Of a stretch of DNA of 64,000 bases, positions 28,498-38,400 are shown piece after piece. How positions within the stretch are numbered: position 1 is the first letter of the stretch; the number at the start of each line of letters is the position of its first letter. The notes beneath the pieces were generated by a model, which saw only the letters and a program-made list of their open reading frames with translations, did no database searches and was not told the DNA's origin. The translations under genes and the position numbers were made by a program. This DNA is from Microglena sp. YARC (taxonomy: Eukaryota > Chlorophyta > Chlorophyceae > Chlamydomonadales > Chlamydomonadaceae), in the NCBI GenBank assembly GCA_022414725.1, contig CM039462.1, positions 128,047,314-128,111,313 of the forward strand, read 5' to 3'.

Positions 28498-28769
28498 TTT
28501 GCAGTGTCCAAGGATGTTATTTGCATTGCAGGGTGCCATTGAATTCATTAGTTGCTCTCGTTCTTCAAGAGCTTTTCCCCTTCGTCTCTCACAAAGGGGG
28601 CATGATTAGGTATTGGCATAGCTAGGTGTTGAAACTTCCAGCTATGCTGTACCTACGAGCGTTCACCCCCCAAGGCCGATAACTCAAGATGCAAGAGTGA
28701 TATTAGAAGCCAGGTGTACTCCACACCCGGGCCCGTACAAGTGTAATTACTCCAGAACACTCAAGTACA

Positions 28770-29190
28770 ATTTGGTATGGTACTGTATGGCACAAAGTGG
28801 TGTGGTATGGTATGGAAGGGTGTGGTAGGGTACAATACGGTGCGGTATGGTACATTATGGTATGGTGCGGTACAATGTGGTGTGGTACGGTACAATGTCG
28901 TATGGAAGGGAGTGGTATGGTACTATGTGGTATGGCTTGGTATGGTGTGGTACGGTACGATGGCGTTTGGAAGGGAGTGGTATGGTACGATGTGGTCTGG
29001 TGTGGTTTGGTACGGTATGGTATGGGAGTGTGTGGTATGGTATGGTACGGTACGATGTGGTATGATACAATGTGGTGTGTTATGGGACGGTATGGTGTGG
29101 CATGTAATGGTATGGTACAATGTGATATGGTGTGGCATGGCGAGGTGTGGTACAATGTGGTGTCGTACAGTTAGCTTGTTATACTAGGGT
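28770..29190. repeat. TGTGGTATGGTACAATG array, part 2
   Basis: Continuation of the array at 26.0-26.74 kb after the insert, ending 10-20 bp before the exon-11-end copy at 29197. Confidence 0.95.
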
Positions 29191-29196
29191 GCTCAC

Positions 29197-29303
29197 CTGC
29201 TGCACAGTGAGGTCACCCTCCAGAATCCAGCGGTCCCACAGCGTCCGTGTCATGTCTTGGTACTTGCACACCTTGGGTGCGATGGGCTCACACATGGTGG
29301 AGA
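29197..29303 (-). repeat. Truncated copy of UBA1 exon 11 3' end with donor
   Basis: The minus strand encodes [20 protein letters not shown] then [19 protein letters not shown]. It is nearly identical to the end of exon 11, with changes T/C, H/Y and W/R. It lies on the donor side of intron 11. Confidence 0.93.
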
Positions 29304-29376
29304 AAGACAGTAAATAAACACAAAAACAAGCAAGAACACTAAAACTTTGACTGCAGTTATAGTAGCACAGGCTCAC

Positions 29377-29655
29377 CTGCTGCACAGTGAGGTCACCCTC
29401 CAGAATCCAGCGGTCCCACAGCGTCCATGTCATGTCTTGGTGCTTGGTCACCTTGGGTGCGATGGGCTCACACATGGCGTAGAGGGGAAGGGCTAGGTTG
29501 GCAAACGTGTTACGGTAATCCTCCACCTTCTTGTTCTGTAAGAGCTTGTACAGCTCCAGGCACACCATGCCAGTGGCAGCCGCGGTGGCGGTTGCAATGG
29601 CGGGGATGATTCGACCGGCAATCAGCTTTGCCTTCAGCTTGTCCACCTCGCCCAC
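29377..29655 (-). CDS. UBA1: UBA1 exon 11 of upstream copy
   Basis: 93 codons, open: [58 protein letters not shown], then [20 protein letters not shown]. Acceptor tattcag|GTGGGC, donor CAGCAG|GTGAGC. It ends the active adenylation domain (crossover and [11 protein letters not shown] helix). It joins in phase 0 to exon 12 at 25703. Confidence 0.95.
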
Positions 29656-29744
29656 CTGAATACAGGGGTTGCGACAGTACAGATTCGGAAGTAGGTAGCG
29701 AAGTAGGGACAGGGTTTGTGATGGCGTTGGAAGGGGAAGAAGGG

Positions 29745-30206
29745 GCTGCCGTGGCGGGAATGGTGCTGCCGGCAATCAACTTTGCCTTAAGCTTGTCCAC
29801 CTAAACCCACCACCACGCTCTCACCCCCCAACACCCCCACCCCACACACACCCCAGGTTGTCTTCCCACCCCCAGTATCCTTTCAAGCCCCCCTCTATCT
29901 CTCTCTTCACACCCAATAGACGCTTTGCCCCCGCCGCAGTGGCAGTTGCCGTGGCGGGAATGGTGCTGCCGGCTATCAGATTTGCCTTAAGCTTGTCCAC
30001 CCCGCCCACCTGAATACAGAGATAGAGCCAGCACTAAAAAGAAAGAAGCTTGGGTATGGGCGTGGGCATAGGCAGGGTTGGTGTAGGTGATGCGGTAGTG
30101 TGATGGTGTTGGAAGGGGAGGCAATGGTAGCCGTGGTGGCGGTTGTAATGGCGGGGATGATTCTACCAGCAATCAGCTTTGCCTAGAGCTTGTCCTCCTC
30201 GCCCAC
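29745..30206 (-). repeat. Three truncated copies of exon 11 5' end
   Basis: Starts lie near 29800, 30009 (attcag|GTGGGCGGGG) and 30206 (tattcag|GTGGGCGAGG). They encode [22 protein letters not shown] segments and fade after 60-70 nt. All lie on the acceptor side of intron 10. Confidence 0.88.
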
Positions 30207-30369
30207 CTGAATACAGGGGTAGGGACAGTACAAGGTCGGAAGTAAGGGCCGGGGCAGGGGTTGTGATGGCGTTGGAAGGGGGGGAGGGGTGTAACTACGA
30301 TATAAAATATGAAGCCGCGGTGGGGGCGGGGGCGAGGGCATGTGTATGGGAAGAGGTGTGGTATGTACA

Positions 30370-30562
30370 GCTCTAAGTGGTAGACCAGATCGCTTGAGGA
30401 CGAAGAGTCGGTGGTTCGACTCCCCCTTCGTTCGCTCTTGGCGTTGCATGTCGTCGTCTACCGCGATGGTAGCTTGTCCAGTCGAGGTAGGAGACCGCTC
30501 CCCACCCGCGTACGACGGGCTCCCTTAACACCACACCCCACCAGGCGTTATCATTACAGCTC
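30370..30562 (+). mobile_element. tRNA-derived SINE, family B, copy 1
   Basis: Agtggtagaccagatcgctt (A-box region), then gtggttcgactcccccttcg (B box), then a body with accgcgatggtagcttgtcc and a tail ccaccaggcgttatcattac. About 85% identical by eye to 57835-58020. Confidence 0.82.
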
Positions 30563-30688
30563 TAGGCACGCTAGGCTAGGAGCAGTAGCAGCAGTGGCGG
30601 TCACACTCATAGTTGCGAGCACACATGCTGGTCAGGTCTGCAATGAAGTCCATGTGTGGGGCGGGTGGAAACAGAATGGAGATAGACT

Positions 30689-30805
30689 CCCACGAGCCCC
30701 TAGAGGTTGTGAAGCTTGTGGTATGGACCATGGAGTGGACAGACATGGGCTGTCTACCCCATGGGCCATCCCACAAGCTTCACAACCTCCAGGGGCTCGT
30801 GGGAA
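30689..30805. repeat. Long-hairpin repeat, right copy 1
   Basis: Left arm cccacgagcccctagaggtt and right arm aacctccaggggctcgtggg. Arms are ~45 nt with about three mismatches and the loop is ~25 nt (gtggacagacatgggctgtc). Same family as the six units at 6.28-7.38 kb. Confidence 0.92.
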
Positions 30806-31050
30806 GCCTGTTGCAGGCAGACTGGTTGACGGGCATACAGACAGGCACAAGCACAGGCTAACAGGCGGACAGACAGACAGACAGGCTGACATAACACAAG
30901 CACAGGCTGACGGGCAGGCAGGTAGGCAGACAGGCTAACAGGCTGACAGGCAGACAGACAGACAGGCTGACATAACACAAGCACAGGCTGACGGGCAGGC
31001 AGGCAGACAGGCTAACAGGCAGACAGGCAGACAGACAGACAGACACAAAG
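30806..31050. repeat. CAGGCTGACGGGCAGGCAGG minisatellite
   Basis: Units of gacataacacaagcacaggc plus tgacgggcaggcaggcagac between the hairpin and the next exon-10-end copy. Confidence 0.9.
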
Positions 31051-31339
31051 ATGAACACATATAGTGCATACCTCGTAGTTGCGAGCACGCATGTTGGCTA
31101 AGCATGCAATTAAGTCCATGTGTGTGGGGGGGTGGGGGTGGGGGTAGGGGTGGGGGTGGGGGCAGATGGAAAGACACTGGGGATACATAGATTGACTGAC
31201 CAACCGACAGACAGACAGGCTAGCAAGCAAGCAGACAAAAGCACCCACAAACACAGTGCGTCACTTGCAGTTGCGAGCACACATGTTGGTCGGGCCCGCC
31301 CTAAATGAAGTCCATGTGGGCGGAAGATGGAAAGAGAAT

Positions 31340-31465
31340 GGAGATAGACTCCCAAGAGCCCCTGGAGGTAGTTCAGCTTGGGGGATGGACCATGGGGTGG
31401 ACAGACATGGGGGTTTACCCCATGTTCCATCCCACAAGCTTGACTACCTCCAGGGGCTCGTGGGA
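31340..31465. repeat. Long-hairpin repeat, right copy 2
   Basis: Arms agagcccctggaggtagt and actacctccaggggctc with loop gtggacagacatgggggttt. Same family as 30689-30805. Confidence 0.9.
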
Positions 31466-31841
31466 AGCTTGTGACAGGCAGACAGGCTGACGGGCATACA
31501 GACAGACACAAGAACAAGCTGACAGGCAGACACAATCACGAACTCACAAAGTGCATATTTCTTAGTTGCAAGCACACATGTTGGCTAAGCATGCAATGGA
31601 GTCCATGTGTGGGGCAGAGGAAAGACACTGGGGATATATAGATAGATTGACCAACCGACAGACAGCCTAGCAAGCAGGCAGACGGGCAGGCTGATAGACT
31701 CAAGCACGTACACACGCACACAGTGTGAACCTCGAAGTTGCGAGCACACATGTTGGCTAAGCACGCAATGAAGTCCATTTGGGGGGCAGATAGAAAGACA
31801 GTGGGGATAGATAGATAGACTGACCAAGACCCCGTTTTGAC

Positions 31842-32000
31842 GAATGGCTCAATGGCAGATCTCCTTGAACGAAGAAGGTGCCGGGTTCGAATCCCTACGG
31901 GTGCGTTTTAGTGTTCGCAATCGCTGTCAACCGCCATGGTAGCTTTGTCCAGGTAAAGTAGCTGCCCGTTTCCTTCCGTCGTAAGACGGGGCTCCCCTAA
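31842..32000 (+). mobile_element. tRNA-derived SINE, family A, copy 2
   Basis: Cgaatggctcaatggcagat and ccgggttcgaatcccta are A- and B-box-like. The body is cgctgtcaaccgccatggta then gtaagacggggctcccctaa. It runs directly into (attac)n. Confidence 0.82.
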
Positions 32001-32300
32001 TTACATTACATTACATTACATGTTAAAGTCTACTTGACACCGCGAGGGTGTATGAGACTCTGTGCTTTAAACAAAAAGAAAAAGCACCCACAAAGCAAAA
32101 ACCCCATTACATCAGGGGTGTGTCGAGGACAAACAAACCAAACTCCCAACCACCGTTTTGGTGGCGTAGGTATTAAACCCCTTAGAGCAGGACCCAGATC
32201 TCAACCACTTACAGTGGCGGAGGTAAGAAGCTAACAAATGAGAAGTCTCAAGAAGAAAAAAAAAAGGGATAATAAATTACGGTGCCACTAAGCAGTCCAG
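32000..32300 (+). mobile_element. ACATT-tailed dispersed repeat, copy 3 (full)
   Basis: It starts with (attac)n and atgttaaagtctacttgac and is the reverse complement of 22740-23050 over its length, ending aaattacggtgccactaagc. Confidence 0.87.
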
Positions 32301-32419
32301 GGCTTCCTGTCTTGCTCTTCTACAAGTAGAAAGATAGTCGGCTAGGTTGCTCCAAAAAGACTTAGTGCCATTTCCATTCATAAAGGTTCTGAATGTGGAA
32401 TCGCAGAATTCCACATTCC

Positions 32420-35400
32420 ATACGGTGTGATTGGGTTTGGTTCTTGTGACAGCAAAGGATCCGACACTAAGCCATTCTGTATGTCAGGCCGGGAATCACT
32501 ACCTGTGGGTTGGGTTTGGGTTTGGTGTGGTTGGGTGTGGTTCTTGTGACAGCAAAGAATCCGACACTAAGCCATTCTGTATGTCAGGCCGGGAATCACT
32601 ACCTGTGGGTTGGGTTTGGGTTTGGTGTGGTTGGGTGTGTTCTTGTGACAGCAAAGGATCCGACACTAAGCCATTCTGTATGTCAGGCCGGGAATCACTA
32701 CCTGTGGGTTGGGTTTGAGTTTGGTGTGGTTGGGTGTGGTTCTTGTGACAGCAAAGGATCCGACACTAAGCCATTCTGTATGTCAGGCCGGGAATCACTA
32801 CCTGTGGGTTGGGTTTGGGTTGGTGTGGTTGGGTGTGGTTCTTGTGACAGCAAAGGATCCGACACTAAGCCATTCTGTATGTCAGGCCGGGAATCACTAC
32901 CTGTGGGTTGGGTTTGGGTTTGGTGTGGTTGGGTGTGGTTCTTGTGACAGCAAAGGATCCGACACTAAGCCATTCTGTATGTCAGGCCGGGAATCACTAC
33001 CTGTGGGTTGGGTTTGGTTTGGTGTGGTTGGGTTGGTTCTTGTGACAGCAAAGGATCCGACACTAAGCCATTCTGTATGTCAGGCCGGAATCACTACCTG
33101 TGGGTTGGGTTTGGGTTTGGTGTGGTTGGGTGTGGTTCTTGTGACAGCAAAGGATCCGACACTAAGCCATTCTGTATGTCAGGCCGGGAATCAGTACCTG
33201 TGGGTTGGGTTGGGTTTGGTGTGTTTGTGGTTCTTGTGACAGCAAAGGATCCGACACTAAGCCATTCTGTATGTCAGGCCGGGAATCACTACCTGTGGGT
33301 TGGGTTTGGGTTTGGTGTGGTTGGGTGTGGTTCTTGTGACAGCAAAGGATCCGACACTAAGCCATTCTGTATGTCAGGCCGGGAATCACTACCTGTGGGT
33401 TGGGTTTGGGTTTGGTGTGGTTGGGTGTGGTTCTTGTGACAGCAAAGGATCCGACACTAAGCCATTCTGTATGTCAGGCGGGAATCACTACCTGTGGGTT
33501 GGGTTTGGGTTTGGTGTGGTTGGGTGTGGTTCTTGTGACAGCAAAGGATCCGACACTAAGCCATTCTGTATGTCAGGCCGGGAATCACTACCTGTGGGTT
33601 GGGTTTGGGTTTGGTGTGGTTGGGTGTGGTTCTTGTGACAGCAAAGGATCCGACACTAAGCCATTCTGTATGTCAGGCCGGGAATCACTACTGTGGGTTG
33701 GGTTGGGTTTGGTGTGGTTGGGTGTGGTTCTTGTGACAGCAAAGGATCCGACACTAAGCCATTCTGTATGTCAGGCCGGGAATCACTACCTGTGGGTTGG
33801 GTTTGGGTTTGTGTGGTTGGGTGTGGTTCTTGTGACAGCAAAGGATCCGACACTAAGCCATTCTGTATGTCAGGCCGGGAATCACTACCTGTGGGTTGGG
33901 TTTGGGTTTGGTGTGGTTGGGTGTGGTTCTTGTGACAGCAAAGGATCCGACACTAAGCCATTCTGTATGTCAGGCCGGGAATCACTACCTGTGGGTTGGG
34001 TTTGGGTTTGGTGTGGTTGGGTGTGGTTCTTGTGACAGCAAAGGATCCGACACTAAGCCATTCTGTATGTCAGGCCGGGAATCACTACCTGTATGTGGGT
34101 TGGGTTTGGGTTTGGTGTGGTTGGGTGTGGTTCTTGTGACAGCAAAGGATCCGACACTAAGCCATTCTGTATGTCAGGCCGGGAATCACTACCTGTGGGT
34201 TGGGTTTGGGTTTGGTGTGGTTGGGTGTGGTTCTTGTGACAGCAAAGGATCCGACACTAAGCCATTCTGTATGTCAGGCCGGGAATCACTACCTGTGGGT
34301 TGGGTTTGGGTTTGGTGTGGTTGGGTGTGGTTCTTGTGACAGCAAAGGATCCGACACTAAGCCATTCTGTATGTCAGGCCGGGAATCACTAAGCCATTCT
34401 GTATGTGGGTAGGTTGGTTGGGTTTTGGGTTTGGATTGTGGTTGGGTGTGGTTCTTGTGACAGCAAAGGATCCGACACTAAGCCATTCTGTATGTCAGGC
34501 CGGGAATCACTACCTGTGGGTTGGGTTTGGGTTTGTGTGTGGTTGGGTGTGGTTCTTGTGACAGCAAAGGATCCGACACTAAGCCCATTCTGTATGTCAG
34601 GCCGGGAAATCACTACCTGTGGGTTGGGTTTGGGTTTGGTGTGGTTGGGTGTGGTTCTTGTGACAGCAAAGGATCCGACACTAAGCCATTCTGTATGTCA
34701 GGCCGGGAATCACTACCTGTGGGTTGGGTTTGGGTTTGGTGTGGTTGGGTGTGGTTCTTGTGACAGCAAAGGATCCGACACTAAGCCATTCTGTATGTCA
34801 GGCCGGGAATCACTACCTGTGGGTTGGGTTTGGGGTTTGGTGTGGTTGGGTGTGGTTCTTGTGACAGCAAAGGATCCGACACTAAGCCATTCTGTATGTC
34901 AGGCCGGGAATCACTACCTGTGGTTGGGTTTGGGTTTGGTGTGGTTGGGTGTGGTTCTTGTGACAGCAAAGGATCCGACACTAAGCCATTCTGTATGTCA
35001 GGCCGGGAATCAACTGTGGGTTTGGGTTTGGTTTGGTGTGTTGGGTGTGGTTCTTGTGACAGCAAAGGATCCGACACTAAGCCATTCTGTATGTCAGGCC
35101 GGGAATCACTACCTTGTGGGTTGGGTTTTGGGTTTGGGTGGTTGGTTGGGTGTGGTTCTTGTGACAGCAAAGGATCCGACACTAAGCCATTCTGTATGTC
35201 AGGCCGGGAATCACTACCTGTGGGTTGGGTTTGGGTTTGGTGTGGTTGGGTGTGGTTCTTGTGACAGCAAAGGATCCGACACTAAGCCATTCTGTATGTT
35301 CAGGCCGGGAATCACTACCTGTGGGTTGGGTTTGGGTTTGGTGTGGTTGGGTGTGGTTCTTGTGACAGCAAAGGATCCGACACTAAGCCATTCTGTATGT

Positions 35401-38400
35401 CAGGCCGGGAATCACTACCTGTGGGTTGGGTTTGGGTTTGGTGTGGTTGGGTGTGGTTCTTGTGACAGCAAAGGATCCGACACTAAGCCATTCTGTATGT
35501 CAGGCCGGGAATCACTACCTGTGGGTTGGGTTTGGGTTTGGTGTGGTTGGGTGTGGTTCTGTGACAGCAAAGGATCCGACACTAAGCCATTCTGTATGTC
35601 AGGCCGGGAATCACTACCTGTGGGTTGGGTTTGGGTTTGGTGTGGTTGGGTGTGGTTCTTGTGACAGCAAAGGATCCGACACTAAGCCATTCTGTATGTC
35701 AGGGCCGGGAATCACTAACCTGGGTTGGGTTTGGGTTTGGTGTGGTTGGGTGTGGTTCTTGTGACAGCAAAAGGATCCGACACTAAGCCCATTCTGTATG
35801 TCAGGCCGGGAATCACTACCTGTGGGTTGGGTTTTTGGTTTGGTGTGGTTGGGTGTGGTTCTTGTGACAGCAAAGGATCCGACACTAAGCCATTCTGTAT
35901 GTCAGGCCGGGAATCACTACCTGTGGGTTGGGTTTGGGTTTGGTGTGGTTGGGTGTGGTTCTTGTGACAGCAAAGGATCCGACACTAAGCCATTCTGTAT
36001 GTCAGGCCGGGAATCACTACCTGTGTGGTTGGGTTTGGGTTTGGTGTGGTTGGGTGTGGTTCTTGTGACAGCAAAGGATCCGCACTAAGCCATTCTGTAT
36101 GTCAGGCCGGGAATCACTACCTGTGGGTTTGGGTTTGGGTTTGGTGTGGTTGGGTGTGGTTCTTGTGACAGCAAAGGATCCGACACTAAGCCATTCTGTA
36201 TGTCAGGCCGGGAATCACTACCTGTGGGTTGGGTTTGGGTTTGGTGTGGTTGGGTGTGGTTCTTGTGACAGCAAAGGATCGACTTCTAAGCCATTCTGTA
36301 TGTCAGGCCGGGAATCACTACCTGTGGGTTGGGTTTGGGTTTGGTGTGGTTGGGTGTGGTTCTTGTGACAGCAAAGGATCCGACACTAAGCCATTCTGTC
36401 AGGCCGGGAATCACTACCTGTGGGTTGGGTTTGGGTTTGGTGTGGTTGGGTGTGGTTCTTGTGACAGCAAAGGATCCGACACTAAGCCATTCTGTATGTC
36501 AGGCGGGGAATCACTACCCTGTGGGTTGGGTTTGGGTTTGGTGTGGTTGGGTGTGGTTCTTGTGACAGCAAAGGATCCGACACTAAGCCATTCTGTATGT
36601 CAGGCCGGGAATCACTACCTGTGGGTTGGGTTTGTGTTTGGTGTGGTTGGGTGTGGTTCTTGTGACAGCAAAGGATCCGACACTAAGCCATTCTGTATGT
36701 CAGGCCGGGAATCACTACCTGTGGGTTGGGTTTGGGTTTGGTGTGGTTGGGTGTGGTTCTTGTGACAGCAAAGGATCCGACACTAAGCCATTCTGTATGT
36801 CAGGCCGGGGAATCACTACATGTGGGTTGGGTTTGGGTTTGGTGTGGTTGGGTGTGGTTCTTGGTGACAGCAAAGGATCCGACACTAAGCCATTCTGTAT
36901 GTCAGGCCGGGAATCACTACCTGTGGTTGGGTTTGGGTTTGGTGTGGTTGGGTGTGGTTCTTGTGACAGCAAAGGATCCGACACTAAGCCATTCTGTATG
37001 TCAGGCCGGGAATCACTACTGTGGGTTGGGTTTGGGTTTGGTTGTGGTTGGGTGTGGTTCTTGTGACAGCAAAGGATCCGACACTAAGCCATTCTGTATG
37101 TCAGGCCGGGAATCACTACCTGTGGGTTTGGGTTTGGGTTTGGTGTGGTTGGGTGTGGTTCTTGTGACAGCAAAGGATCCGACACTAAGCCATTCTGTAT
37201 GTCAGGCCGGGAATCACTACCTGTGGGTTGGGTTTGGGTTTGGTGTGGTTGGGTGTGGTTCTTGTGACAGCAAAGGATCCGACACTAAGCCATTCTGTAT
37301 GTCAGGCCGGGAATCACTACCGTGTGGGTTGGGTTTGGGTTTGGGTGGTGGGTTGGGTGGGTTCTTGTGACAGCAAAGGATCCGACACTAAGCCATTCTG
37401 TTATGTCAGGCCGGGAATCACTACCTGTGGGTTGGGTTTGGGTTTGGTGTGGTTGGGTGTGGTTCTTGTGACAGCAAAGGATCCGACACTAAGCCATTCT
37501 GTATGTCAGGCCGGGAATCACTACCTGTGGGTTGGGTTTGGGTTTGGTGTGGTTGGGTGTGGTTCTTGTGACAGCAAAGGATCCGACACTAAGCCATTCT
37601 GTATGTCAGGCCGGGAATCACTACCTGTGGGTTGGGTTTGGGTTTGGTGGGTGTGGTTGGGTGTGGTTCTTGTGACAGCAAAGGATCCGACACTAAGCCA
37701 TTCTGTATGTCAGGCCGGGAATCACTACCTGTGGGTTGGGTTTGGGTTTGGTGTGGTTGGGTGTGGTTCTTGTGACAGCAAAGGATCCGACACTAAGCCA
37801 TTCTGTATGTCAGGCCGGGAATCACTACCTGTGGGTTTGGGTTTGGGTTTGGTGTGATTGGGTGTGGTTCTTGTGACAGCAAAGGATCCGACACTAAGCC
37901 ATTCTGTATGTCAGGCCGGGAATCACTACCTGTGGGTTGGGTTTGGGTTTGGTGTGGTTGGGTGTGGTTCTTGTGACAGCAAAGAATCCGACACTAAGCC
38001 ATTCTGTATGTCAGGCCGGGAATCACTACCTGTGGGTTGGGTTTGGTTTGGTGTGGTTGGGTGTGGTTCTTGTGACAGCAAAGGATCCGACACTAAGCCA
38101 TTCTGTATGTCAGGCCGGGAATCACTACCTGTGGGTTGGGTTTGGGTTTGGTGTGGTTGGGGTGTGGTTCTTGTGACAGCAAAGGATCCGACACTAAGCC
38201 ATTCTGTATGTCAGGCCGGGAATCACTACCTGTGGGTTGGGTTTGGGTTTGGTGTGGTTGGGTGTGGTTCGTGTGACAGCAAAGGATCCGACATTCTGTC
38301 AGGCCGGGAATCAACTAGGATGACAGCAAAGGATTCGACTAAGCCATTTCTGTATGTCAGGCCGGGAATCACTACCTGTGGGTTGGGTTTGGGTTTGGTG

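Larger units (their letters stand above)
26745..28765. mobile_element. 2-kb composite insert splitting the array
   Basis: Non-repetitive and repeat-derived DNA interrupts the ggtatgg array, which resumes at 28770. It contains dispersed repeats (26985-27165, 27808-27965, 28275-28497), a poly-C tract and a CCCCA array. The left counterpart (3.26-4.2 kb) has no such insert. The termini show a weak inverted similarity (ctcgagtgctgtactggag against ctccagaacactcaagtac), which is not conclusive. Confidence 0.6.
30590..31790 (-). repeat. Five truncated copies of exon 10 3' end, upstream UBA1
   Basis: Copies lie near 30596-30652, 31064-31118, 31258-31315, 31552-31606 and 31730-31782. They encode HMDFIACLANMCARNYE-type ends with donors such as GAG|GTATGC. 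They are separated by hairpin repeats and (caggctgacgggcaggcagg)n. No full exon 10 occurs here. Confidence 0.85.

Noticed and set aside
31842..31915. tRNA gene
   Set aside because: It has A- and B-box-like motifs, but the acceptor and anticodon stems do not pair and a conserved non-tRNA body follows, as expected for a SINE.
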